DNA from: Ectocarpus siliculosus | Taxonomy: Eukaryota > Sar > Phaeophyceae > Ectocarpales > Ectocarpaceae | Reading direction: 5' to 3' | Assembly: GCA_000310025.1 (NCBI GenBank) | Contig: FN648136.1 | Span: forward strand, 67,513-131,512 | Length of the DNA stretch: 64,000 nucleotides | Shown: one piece after another, positions 12,360 through 24,600 of the stretch | How the letters are laid out: every line of letters begins with the position of its first letter | Position numbering within the stretch: position 1 is the stretch's first letter | Notes under the pieces: generated by a model | The model's database searches: none | What the model was told of the DNA's origin: nothing | The model's input: only the letters and a program-made list of their open reading frames with translations | Position numbers and translations under genes: made by a program

Positions 12360-13200
12360 TTTCAAAGACGGGAGGTGATTACACTCCCAGCAGCATACCA
12401 CGGGCGCGGAGAAACTCCGACGGGTCTAGTCCTTTGGTGAACATGTCGGCTTTCTGAAGCGACGTCCAGATGTACGTTACGTCTACAATCAATCCCATTG
12501 GCTACCAGCGACCTTACGTGGTGGACCTTTACATCAATGTGCTTGGTTTTGGGAGTAATACGAAAGCTGGGAGTCAATTTTAGAGCGCCCGATTGTCCTC
12601 CCACACTGCGGTCTCTTCCTGCGTCGATTTATGGTGTTCAGCAAGTGGCGGAAGTACTTGATAATGTTGCACCCCTTGGGCAAAGCCACGAACTCTGCTT
12701 CGAGCCAAGAGGTCACCACCACCGTCTGCTTGGACGACGTCCAATCCACCGGTCCACCGGCCAAGTTCAGCACGGCTCCCGTGGTATGGTAGAGAAGCCC
12801 ATGTATGTGCCTTCTGCAAAATCTGTGGCAAAGGTATGTGGTGCCCTCCGTTGACAGTACCTCGTCGTCCAAGACGGACATCGGTCCAGCCTCAGACGGG
12901 GATGGATGTCGTGAGACGCGCGTCAGCCGTGCCGAACTTGTCTAACACGGCGTTGGCAAACGCTTCCAGTTCCAAAGAATCGTCCCTGCGGTCTTGTCTC
13001 ACTTGATTTCCATACCGACCAGGAATCAAGTTCCTCCCATGTCCACTGCTTTGAAACGCTCATTCAGCTGATCGACTATGCTCAGCACTTTGTTGTCGCT
13101 CTCCCCGGTCAGAAGAATATCATCCACATAAACAAGAAGTGTCTCCGTCGCCCTTAACGAATTCGATCTCTAAGAGAAAACCGTGCAGACTGTCCCATCA
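12360..13200 (-). mobile_element. Ty1/Copia LTR retrotransposon fossil (RT and RNase H part)
   Basis: Minus-strand translations show the Copia reverse transcriptase core with the YVDDILL signature near 13080-13135, and the RNase H region with WTSSKQ at about 12735 and the KTKHIDVKVHHVR block near 12520-12560. Only part of pol is present and no LTRs were found. It is broken in several places and looks old. The edges are approximate. Confidence 0.8.
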
Positions 13201-14130
13201 ACCCATCAACCCTTCGAGGAAAGGCACAAACCGTCAAGCCGCGCCTTCGGTTTCCGGACAGCCTTGTTGCTTGTTATTGCATGAGAATGCTTCCGGGGGA
13301 ATGACGTGCAGAGCTTTCGCCCCCGATCGCATCCTCGCGTGAAGGGACGCCATCCTGATGCCGGCTTGCGTAACTATCAAATGGGCAGATTGGAGTGACG
13401 CTACGGGCGCAGCCTTGTCGGTCCCTGTCTCAGCTTCGTGGAAACCTTGCACTAGAATTCAGGGTTTCTGTCGAACAGCGATTTAGTTGTTCGTCCACTC
13501 ACGTATAAGTATCATGACGGGATAATTTTTGTGTCGGGTGGAGGATCACTGTTTACCGGATCAACGGGCCTGAAACTGTCGGAAGGATCCGCAGCATATG
13601 CCGGAGGGATATCAATCGCTGATCGACCACCGACGCTTTTGAGCGGGTCGATCCTCCGCCCGACACTCAAATTGTCCAGTCAAAACACTACCTGGTATGT
13701 AGGTGGAAGCACAACGAAGCCGGAATCGCCGCCGTTCTCAATGAAAGCTAAGGTCTGGAGTTCGAGACAAAGAAAGAAAAATATTGCTTCATGCCTAAGG
13801 AAACTGACGTTACCGATGAACCTCTTGTACCGATGTGATCCCAGGCAAGGCAGCGCTGATCACAGCGATGAAAACCTTGGGGGTGAACTCCGAATTCGTG
13901 GCTCAAAAGCTAGACGGACTCGGGCATTATATTTTATTGAAAAGCACGATGCTGAAAAGTATTCCAGTGGTTATCGTGCTTAATAGTCGGCGCTGACTGG
14001 TAGCCCAGTGGTCATCGTGCAGCATCATTTTAGGGAATTTCTATCGTCGCGTTAGGTTTGCTAAAGCAGAAGCGGTTCGCTACCGAGGCCGTAGATGCGA
14101 GAGAGGGTATGACAACCGCCCCGAGGCAAT
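13201..14130. other. Degraded repeat-derived sequence with a small fold-back
   Basis: No gene recognised. The first few hundred bases may be further worn Copia sequence. A short inverted repeat (GTGTCGGGTGGAGGATC at about 13532, complement at about 13651-13667) frames a 135-base fold-back. Confidence 0.4.
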
Positions 14131-14149
14131 CAGCCAAGTACCATACTTG

Positions 14150-14980
14150 TGCGTGTTATGGCACCGGGGTGCGCTCGTTTTTTCATCATTCCTATCTTGG
14201 TTTTTTATCGCAACCCGGGGTCATTAAACCGATTGGTGCCATACCACCGATACCAGTATACCAGTGCGGAAATGCAATTAAATTAAATCATTTCGTTCTA
14301 GGTTTCCAACGCATCCCCGGTGCGATGACACCGAGCGATCCTTAAGAAACGAACACAGGCGTTCCTGGTGCAAGTAGGGCAGCTTTGAGGTACAGGATCC
14401 GGTACCAAAAACGCATGCACAGCCTTGGGAAAGCAAACACGCACCGGTGTCGGCAAAATACGGCGAATTACGACCACAAGATCCTGACAAAGGCGGCGAA
14501 ATTACACGCTATCCCGCAGCAAAACGAGTCACGCAGCACAATCACAACCAAAACATGAACGCAAACCCACGAAGCAGTACCGTTTAGGAACTCCTTCTTG
14601 TTCGGTTGGTTGGGGGTGCGGGATGTGTGCTGTATGCTTGGTTGAGTGAGTGAGTGCATTCGATGTACGGATTCCCTTGAGAATGCTTGAATCATTTCTA
14701 CGCGCACGCCTCGACGGTACGATATTTATACGTGACAGGAATGGCGCCCCAATTGGTACCTACCGCGTGTCCAGGAGGGTACCGGTACCTTGCGGAAGCA
14801 CGCAATTTCGCGTCCTAAGAAGGTTTTATTATATCGTTGATATCGCACCGGGTGCGTTACGATACCGGTGCGGAAATGCAATTGTTCATGCCGTTCGTGG
14901 TATTTTTTGCGCACGCCGGTGCCATAACACTGATGGGTTCGAAATCAACGACGGGTGCCATGACACTCACAATTGCGGTA
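14150..14980. repeat. Cluster of degenerate GGTGCCATRACACCGA-like repeats
   Basis: At least six short related motifs in both orientations: near 14160, 14235, 14319, 14850-14880, 14919 and 14953. They share GGTGCCAT or GGTGCGAT followed by ACAC or ACCACCGA. A second shared string, GTGCGGAAATGCAATT, follows at 14265 and 14868. They end just before the dehydrogenase pseudogene. Confidence 0.55.
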
Positions 14981-15098
14981 TCTGTGCGATATCGTCTGCT
15001 CCTACTATTTTTTGTTTGCGGAGCAAAGAGTTACCTCTCATTTGAGACGAACACACATCGCGCGGCCCCTCAATCTCTACAGGAGCAGGCTCAAGACA

Positions 15099-16002
15099 AT
15101 GGCAGAAACTCAATTCGGACCGGAGGGCTGGACACCTGAGCGCCTCGGCAACCTTGCGGGCAAGACCTACCTAATTACCGGGGCCAATGCCGGTGTAGGA
15201 TTTCAGGCATCCCGAATCCTTCTGTCGAAGGGCGCAAAGGTGGTGATGTTGAATCGCAGCGTCGAGAAATCGGCTGCCGCGGTCAAAGACCTGAAAGAGG
15301 AATTTGGGGTGGGTGCTGATGTTAGCTTTGTCCGCATGGACCTGGCCGAGCTTGCGAGCGTCCGCGAGGCGGCGGCAGAGGTGTTGAAGACCGTTCCACA
15401 GATCGATACGCTTATCTGTAACGCCGCCATTGCGCAAGTACCGTCGCAGAAGCTCACCAAGGATGGCTTCGAAAGCCAACTTGGCACCAACCATTACGGT
15501 CATTTCGTCCTGTGCGGAATGCTCTTCGATCGCATCGAAGAGTCGAAAGGCCGGATCGTTGTCGTGGCCAGCCTTGGCTACAAAATGGGGATACGGACGA
15601 TCCAGTTCGACGACATGAACTGGGATAAGAACTACAGCGCCAACCCCGTCTACAGCCAAAGCAAGCTGGCGCAGATGATGTTTGCCTATGAACTCCAAGA
15701 CCGGGTCAATCAAACTAGCAAGAGTATCGAGGACCAGCGGCGGCGTTTTCACAAGGATCGCGTTCTACCTCATGTCCCTTTCTCCGATGGTTCAATCGGC
15801 TGACAAAGGCGCTTATCCGGAAGTTATGTGTGCCACCGAAAACGGCTTGGAACAGCGCGCCCTTTATGGTCCCACAGGCCGCATGGAGTGGGTCGGCCCA
15901 GTAGGGAAAGGCACGCTAGAAGCCTTCGCCTACGACAAGGCTGTGATGGCAAAACTGTGGAGCCGATCAGAGAAGGAAACGGGGTTCAGTTGGAGCTTGT
16001 GA
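15099..16002 (+). pseudogene. Short-chain dehydrogenase/reductase, intronless, frameshifted, bacterial-like
   Basis: A classical/extended SDR oxidoreductase with an NAD(P)-binding Rossmann fold. Residues 27-34 are TGANAGVG, followed by the LICNAA motif, the VVASLG serine strand and the catalytic YSQSK. The first frame runs from ATG 15099 to about 15720; the C-terminal part (TSGGVFTRIAFYLMSL to TGFSWSL) continues in another frame to 16002. Around 15720-15740 about ten residues expected in the family are missing, including the strand and PG turn after the active site, together with a frame change. There is no intron, unlike all other genes here, and the protein resembles bacterial SDRs. I read it as a transferred or retro-copied gene, now broken; a sequencing error cannot explain the missing block. 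Confidence 0.75.
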
Positions 16003-16279
16003 GTGAGCGAAAAGCGTGCGAAGCGTCATTTACCCGGCACCCGATACTGATCTGCAGTGACCCTGGGTATCGATGAGATGGCGGACTCTCGTGATGTAAA
16101 TAGACACAAGGGTTTTGATGCCAACTTTATTATTTCTCTTTCGGCCTCTGACGAAGCTACCGACACAAGAATTCCTCGATTCGGGTTTCGCCAGCAAGTG
16201 AAACGACCGGCGGTCTGTTTCCGGTGCGGTGATGGTGTGTGCTGGTGCTTTTGTGATGCGCGTGATACTACTGTAGTCT

Positions 16280-16560
16280 AGGTCGCAGGAGAGCGTCACT
16301 CTGTCTCCGACGGAGGCGGAGTACGTAGCCATGTTGGATAGGTTGCAGGAGGTTGTTGTACGGGCGATATCGCTGGAAGCTTTTTTATCTTTCCGGGCAG
16401 GAACGTTGGGTACACAGCAGTAGCGATTTATGAGGAAAGTTCGGGCTCTATCCGCGCTTGGGCATTAAACCAGTTGCTACGAACTCGAAGCACATTTGAT
16501 ATTCGCCACCCTTCCTCCGTGAGCGTGTATCTCAGGGCGAATTGATTCTTTGTCGGGAGC
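16280..16560 (+). mobile_element. Ty1/Copia fossil (RNase H end)
   Basis: Plus-strand translation gives the Copia RNase H string LSPTEAEYVAM near 16295-16335 and a following block like the usual HIDIRHPFLRERV near 16480-16530. It is a short remnant with a few breaks, opposite in orientation to the 12.4-13.2 kb fossil, so it is a separate insertion or a rearranged piece. Confidence 0.7.
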
Positions 16561-18647
16561 CGTGTTTTTTGCCGTCATTTTCGATATGGGCGCTGCAGCA
16601 GGAGGGCATTTTATCTTGGTTCACGTGGAGGAATCAAAGCTAGCTTCAGTATTTTTTATGAACGTTTTGCCTGACGTTGTCTGACACATTGGGCTCTCTA
16701 CTTACTTCATCAGTTTGCTGGGTTTTGCTTGTTGTTGTCACCTGGTACAGTATGTATGTGTCATTTAGATGTTTTCGTGCTTCGGCATATCTTTATCTCA
16801 CGGCAGAGAATCTTTTCTCACGCTTCATGTAGGAGGCTCGTCGGTACATTACCGCGCATCCCCGAGGACGACCAGGCACCCGCGGCGTCTTCAGTACTTA
16901 CTAGCGATTCGAATTTCTTATAAGCTGTTAAGCGCAATTTTTGGTCCCCTCGATAAAGAGGTAGATGTAGACACGAGAGGAACAACTTTGGGACACCTTT
17001 GAATGAGTTGTGCATGACGACTATTGGTGAAATACTTTAGCTTCATTAATTAATAAGTCACGCCTTGTCCTCTTCTTAATTGTTTCAGAGAGTTGATGGT
17101 GAGCAGAATACAGAAGACACAAGTGGTGGGCGGGTGGCGACGGCACGGACGTTCGTCTCCGCGGCGTATGTACTCAATCAACTGATATCCGGAATGGGGT
17201 AGTTTGCCAAGGCGTGGTTGCCCAAGTTTTCGTCCCAGGGCGTGGTTATCAGTAGTGGTCACGACCACCGTAGAGAGCTGTACGAGGAAGCCGTATTTCG
17301 CGATCTGGAATCTCCAGGTTGTGACTTCAGTTAGAAGTCTACGGCTTTCGTAATCTTTTTAAAACTGAAGAAAATGATGTGGCTTGGACACAATGAATGC
17401 TGAACATTGGGTGGTTGAACATTGGGTGGTATCACAGCGTGTCCAACTCTCAACTAGGGAAATACTTGCACCTATTATGGGGAATCCATCTAGAGTGTCT
17501 ACACTAAAGTCTAGGCCGCGCGCACCTCGACGATGCTACATTTATAAATACAGTAGCCTACAGTAATTCTTCTAGTCCCTTTGTAGAGGAGACAAATTGA
17601 CTCAATTTGTTGACGGCGTAGTGGTTGAATTCCAAGATATATGTCGTTTTTCCCATCAAACGGCCGCTTCCGAAATAAATGTAAAACTGTTTCATAGACT
17701 AGTCTACACACGCACACCAACTACAAGCAGTAGAGTATCAAATGTATCATTAGCTCCGTCAACTTCAACGCCGTCCCTGTTCTAACTACATTGATTACAA
17801 GTTTGAGTTCCCACACCTACTTGCGTATGCGCTAACTACAGCAGCAGTACTACTAGATAGACTAGACGTGGTGGCACTACTACACGTGGTAGCTTATGTG
17901 GGCCTTGAGACGGACTAAAAACTTGAACTTCATAGTCTACGGCCGTAGTGTACCAGTAGATTGTTCCCCACTCGATGTCGTAGTGACACCGCACACGCCG
18001 TAAACCGCATACCTCACTACATAGACTACATACATACGTGCGGCGTATTATGCATACAAGTAGCTTTGATTTGATTCCTTGATTCGATTGTTCGATTGGG
18101 GCCATTGGACCGCTCTCCTTTTCGCGCTCTACCCTCGCCGTCCCCTTGGCAGCTAGGACGATCCTCGATACTTGATTCCCCTAGCGTTGACGAACGAATG
18201 TTGCTCGTCTTTGTGGCATTGCATACAATATGCATATGATATCCTTTGGCCTGCGCGGAGATGCGGCAGAAAAACCTTGGACGAGGCTCAAGAGGGGGTG
18301 GTATTAGGCGTCATGTGATAATTCACCAACGGCCACTCGCTGTATGCGTATGTTGTCTGCGCACACGCATACCCGCGGCACCAGCGAACCAGCGAACCGT
18401 TGTGTGCTGACCCGACACTCACCACAAGTGTAGACCAAGCTTACCCACGCTCTAGTTCCCTAGACATCTGAGGCCGCCTGGCGAAAGGCCTGCCCCGATA
18501 GGCTGGCCGTTCGTTCCTCCTTGTCTTGAGGAAAACAGCGGTTGGCGAGCGCAGGACTTTCTCACGGCGCGCGGGCAGCGAAGGCGACGCCCTGTCTGCC
18601 ATCGAGGAGAGGGAGTCAGCCAGAGAGATCACAGCAAGGAGAGAGCC
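16561..18647. other. Intergenic and upstream region of the large membrane-protein gene
   Basis: No gene recognised. AT-rich with many CTACAGTA/ACTACTAG-like words and a small direct duplication (GAACATTGGGTGGT) at 17403-17431. The last 200 or so bases before 18648 should contain the 5' UTR and promoter of the next gene; no TATA-like element stands out. Confidence 0.4.
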
Positions 18648-21600
18648 ATGGCGTCTCGCCGCCTGGTGCTCCTGCTAGGCCTGCTGGTGGGGCTCCCTGC
18701 ACCTGGGTGCGGAGTTTCGATATCATCAGCAGCGGTGGCAACAACCACTTCTTCCGATCCTTCGTGTGTGACGATAGAGGTGGGCACCGATGATATCTCA
18801 TGTAGATGTGGATTGAGAGATGGTGCTCCAGTATGCCGCCTGTGAAGGGCCGTGGTGGGGAGGGAAGCATGTTCGTCTTTATCCGTGTGGCGTCGTGCAG
18901 TAGCCCGGCCTTGTTCGAACCTTTCCTCCGGGTGTTGGGGTGCAAGGTTGTTCGCCATCGCCTCTTGTCGTCTCTCCTGGAACCGGAACCACCACTGGAG
19001 CATACATACAATTGTATACACAAGCCTTTGACGCTCGCTTGATGCTCGCCTTCCACCCTGCGCGGTCGCCATTGTCTCTAGCCTCCCCTAGACAACACCA
19101 GCAGTGCGGCAGTACGCCTGGTGCCCGCTTTTCTTTGTGCGCGCTTGATGGCGTTACGTGCGTGCAGGAGACACAAAGACAGGCACACAACATGATGCGC
19201 CAAGAAAAAATGCGCCAACTGTGACCGCTGTAGTCTAGACTGTAATATTAGACGAAACCACCACGCAGCATGTCTTGTGTTTCCCCGCGCAAAAATCTCT
19301 GTTGGAATTTTTTTCAACATGCTTCACCCTATTTAGTGCTATTAATAGTATGTTCTTGTGTCGTGGGTGCTGCCGTTTTTCGCTCTTCCGTCCCCCGCAC
19401 GCGAAAGCATCGCCCACCTCTCTGTTCCATTGGTGCTAAAGCAGTAATAGGTTATGCCCGCCTTGAGCACATCGAGAGCTAAATATTTTTCAAGTAAATA
19501 GCGCCTGGCCACCACGGCGGTAACATGTACAAGTAGGGGCAGGAGAACAAACTTCAATTTCCGGGTCAAGTCTCAGTTTCTTATGAAGACTAGTAATAGT
19601 CGCCATCGCCGAGCACAGGTTGTTGAATACCAGTCTATTGTTGGATTCTCGGCTGAGCTGTGTTGCTTTTTCCCACAGAGTTCATGGAAGTTTGTGGGAG
19701 ATCCTCTCATTGTGAACGGCATTTTTTTCAACTGCGGACCGGCACTCCACTGCCGTGTAGGCTAGTTTTGCGCATATCACGGCTTGCTATGTACAGGTAG
19801 ACAGCAGTAGTATGCAAACAGCGTGGTTTTTTTGCGATTAAACCGGCGCGTAAGGCGATCCTGCAATTCATCAGCGAAAAGGTCGGCGTGAAATTACCTG
19901 GCACTACAAGTTCCATCGCACACACACACAGAGATGAAAGCTCGACCTACTCACATGACCTCAGAACACAAAAATTCCGAAAGAGAGCGGTTTCGGAAGA
20001 TATCGCCGTGACGGATGCTACTGCTGTAGCTAGTGCTTACAAGGATCGATCGGTTGTCATACCCCCTTGTGGTTATTGAGCAATTGAGCTTCGAAAGCAC
20101 TCTCAAACGCTTGGCAGGTTTCTCCAGTGCATCATTTGCAGGCACACGTTGATCCCCCCCCCCCCCCGTCCACTTGCATCCACACACGAATCGCCCCGTC
20201 GCACAAACAGGTTGATGCCGCGTCGACGGCGAAGAGTTTCCCCGACTGCCCGGCGGTGCTGTTGGCTGTTTCACTTACCGCCTCCACCGAAAACTGTGCT
20301 TCTGATATTTCGATGCTCTTGGTGATGGAGGACTACCCCCGGGATGTGAACACGTACGGGGGGGAGAGCTCCGCAGCTTTGGAAGGTGTGTCTCGTTTGT
20401 TGGGGGGTGGGGGGGTGGTCGTGTCATGTATACCCCACGGTGTGTTCCGTGCGAAAGTCTGAGGGCAATATATCACAATATGACGAACAGCAACAGTTAG
20501 GGTGTGGAATAAGGTGGCTTGCCGGCTGACGACTTCTGTGCTGTGCTGTAGTGAACGAACGGATTGATATGTGGAAGTTTTGAAAAAGACTAGCCCTGTA
20601 ATGGCCAGGGTAAGTACATATCATACCATTTCGATTCGGTCAGGGGAACGGTGGGTTTTGACCGCACCACACTTCTTTGCCGAGGGCACGGTACGCACCA
20701 CTTGGATGCTTCTACCCGAGAGAACGAAATTGGAAACACCATGTGTCACCTCCTTGTTGCCCGAATACCCGTGTCGGTAATACCTCGCCTTCTTTACCCC
20801 AAAAGACCTCAAAGGTTCCAACAAGCGGAGAACGAGATCAACTCTCAGCTCATCTTGTTGGTTGCGGAACTACGAAACACATGTCGTGTGGTGATATGCG
20901 TGTTCGTTGTCGCCCTTGTTGTTGTCACGGGTGGACGGATGTTTGAAACCGCGTGCGTTTCCTGTTTCTTGTTGGTGTGCGATGTGTCGCGCGTTTTGTG
21001 TGTTTGTTTACCCGTTCTTGGCGCATGCAGACAAAACCATCGCGTGGACCGTACCGGCCCTGACGGAGGGGTCGGCGATGAGCTTGGAGTTTCGGCTGGA
21101 CCTCTGCGGCTACTGCGACACGTACAACAACGGGAGCTTCAACCCCATCGACACCTTCCAATACGAGTGAGCAACAGGGTGTAACAGCAGCAGTCTTCGA
21201 TGCGAAAGCCCGGGTTGAAGGGCCTGTAGATGTAGTGTCTCCTCTGGCATACTCCTTTGTGGTTTTCAGGGGTGCGCGTGTTTGGGTGACCCCTTCTGGT
21301 CGTACTAATTTATCGTTGTTACATTTCATGTCGTCGGCAAGTTTCTTGTCTGCCATTCTGTCTATTTAGATGGTACGTTGGACCAAAACAGACAATCGTG
21401 AAGGACGTTTGTTCTTCGAAGAAGCAAGGCTATGATAGAGACGTCACGTCGCCAAGTGGTGCAACGCTACCGTAGCCACGCGCCAAGCACCCAGCTAGGT
21501 TGGTTCCGTGCATCGCCCCCCGGCTCCAAAGGGGCTCAAAAACGTTGCGCCTCAAATCCCCCGCAGGGACTCCGAGGGCAACGAGCCGAACGACCGCAAG

Positions 21601-24600
21601 TCGGGCTACCAGCTCAAGTTGGACTGCGCCGGTATCGAGGGGAACCCCGTGGAATCGATCAACGCCACCCCTGCGCCGGTCCGGCCCCCCACCCCCTCCC
21701 CGACGGCGGTGGCAACGCCGGGGACTTCCGAGGTGACGATGGCCCCATCGCGGGAGGGAGCATCCACGGCCGCACCGACAGGGATGGCGACGGACCCGTC
21801 GCTCGAGGCAGCCACGCCGGCACCGTCATCGATCGTTTCCGCCACACGCGGGCCGTTCAAGGTAACGATGGCTCCATCGCTGGAGGCAACGACGGCCGCA
21901 CCGACAGGGATGGCGACGGACCCATGGCTTGATGCAGCCACGTCGGCACCGTCTACGGTCGCGACCGCCTCACCGACGGAGATGGTCACGGACCCATGGC
22001 TTGAGGGAGTCACGCCGGCACCGAGTACGCAAACGACGGCCGGACCGACGGAGCTGGTGACGGACCCGTTGCTTGAGGCAGACGCGCCGGCACCGACTAC
22101 GGGAACCACGGCGGCACCCACGGAGATGGCGATGAACCCATCGCTTGAGGCAGCCACGCCGACACCGTCTACGGTAGCGTCGGCCGCACCGACAGAGATG
22201 GTGATGGACCCCTCGCTTGAGGCAGTCGCGCCGGCACCGTCTACGGTAGCGTCGGCCGCACCGACAGAAATGGCGATGGACCCCTCGCTTGAGGCAGACC
22301 CGCCGGCACCGACTCTGGTGACGACGGCCGCACCCACGGAGATGGCGACGGACCCATTGCTTCAGGCAGCCACGCCGGCACCGACTACGGGAACCACGGC
22401 GGCACCCACGGAGATGGCGATGAACCCATCGCTTGAGGCAGCCACGCCGACACCGACTACGCGAACGACGGCCGCACCGACAGAAATGGTGATGGACCCC
22501 TCGCTTGAGGCAGACGCGCCGGCACCGACTCTGGTGACGACGGCCGCACCCACGGAGATGGCGACGGACCCATTGCTTCAGGCAGCCACGCCGACACCGA
22601 CTACGGGAACCACGGCGGCACCGACGCAGATGGCCACGGACCCGTCGCTTGAGGCAGTCGCGCCGGCACCGACTACGGGAACGATGGCTCCATCGCTGGA
22701 GGCCACCACCGCTTCACCCACGGAGATGGCGTTGGACAAGTCGCTTGAGTCAGTCACGCCGGCACCGAGTACGCAAACGACGGCCGGACCGACGGAGCTG
22801 GTGACGGACCCGTTGCTTGAGGCAGACGCGCCGGCACCGACTACGGGAACCACGGCGGCACCCACGGAGATGGCGATGGACCCATCGCTTGAGGCAGCCA
22901 CGCCGACACCGTCTACGGTAGCGTCGGCCGCACCGACAGAGATGGTGATGGACCCCTCGCTTGAGGCAGTCGCGCCGGCACCGAGTACGGAAACGACGGC
23001 CGGACCGACGGAGTTGGTGACGGACCCGTTGCTTGAGGCAGACGCGCCGGCACCGACTACGGGAACCACGGCGGCACCGACGGAGATGGCCACGGACCCA
23101 TTGCTTCAGGCAGCCACGCCGACACCGACTACGCGAACGACGGCCGCACCGACAGACTCTGCAACGGCCTCACCGAGTATCACTACCTCCTCGCTTGGTA
23201 TGACTCAAGCACCGGTTTCCGTAACTCAAGCACCGACCCCTGGAACTCAAGCGCCGGTCCCTGGAACTCAAGCACCGTCGGAGGCTAGCGAGGAAGAGGC
23301 ATCCCCGCCGCCAGTGCTCGAGGGCGAAGGCAGCGGCAGCAACGACGACGACGGCGGCAGCGACGACTCCGAGTACGATTCGACCGGCGCGCCGACGCCG
23401 GTGGGCGAGGACGGTAGTCGGGGGATGATTTTCACTGCGAGTCCGTCTGCCGCTCCAAGCAGCGCCCCAACGTGTGAGTCAGCCCTCTATCTATCGGCTG
23501 TCTGTCTGTCTTTTTTTTTTTTTGTCACACGCTTGTTGGTTGGTGCTTTTTGGCCTACGGCAAGAGTTGAATTGAAGCGCGAGCAGTAGTACGATAGCGG
23601 TGGAACGCTGGCGGGAGGGAGCCTTGAGAGTATGACGCGGGAAAGCGAAAAAGAGACGTGCCTGTCTGCCTGCCTGACGCCTGCCGAGACCTCATCTCGT
23701 CTCGTGCACACGGCATATTTCGTCGTCGGGGCACCTTCGAGGTCGACGACACAGACCACAGCCGATGGTTTTATAGCAAGCCACGATCGTTGGTGTTCAT
23801 GCTGGTACTTTTATTGCGCAGGTTCCCACGTACGCCCTTTTCATACGCAGTCTTGCCCGCGTCCGCATCGACAGAGTCTCCCCCACCTTTGCTGAACGCT
23901 TCTATTGCTGTTCTCGTATTGGCTTTTCTGAACCCCCCTCCGTCCCTCCCTCCCTCCCTCCCTCCCGCCTATCGGCGTTACTTCGTGAAATATTTTGTTC
24001 CCAAATGCTGTAATGGTGTGAGTGTAGCTGGAGGAAACGAGTCTTCGCGGGGGATCACGCTGGAGATTCAGTCGATCTTCGAAGCCAGGAGGAGGAGAAG
24101 AGCGCTGTCCTCCGAGGTGTCGCATGACGGCTCTTCTGGTGAGTCCGACGGCCAGTGCAAACTGTACGTTTACGTTCAGAGACCAATCGTTGTACAATCT
24201 TTCGCTGTGCGGGGTTTTGTCACTCGTCACCACCGACGAGACTCGTATTACGTTGTTAGCAGTATATCGAGGGTTCCATAATCACGAAATATTCCAACTT
24301 GTACCACACCTAAACTATAGTAACACCTTTCCCTTTTAAGCCTTGCCGTCGCTCCTTAAGGAAGAAAAATAATAACGAAATGTGGGAAAGGAGATAATCC
24401 AGACAAGAGCCCTCTCTAAAAAGTTGGATGAAAGAGAAGAGAATATGATTGTTGGTATTTTACTTAGTGTCTCTCCCAGGGGTAAAAAATAAAACGCCAT
24501 GTCAAATGCTCTCATGCCTGCAGCAACCAACTCTCGCCCCGCCCCCCCCCCCCCCCCCCCCCATCCGAAATGTAATAAAGAAAAANNNNNNNNNNNNNNN

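Noticed and set aside
21606-23093. Two long minus-strand frames rich in Val/Gly/Ala
   Set aside because: They are antisense shadows of the mucin-like tandem repeats and repeat with the same period.
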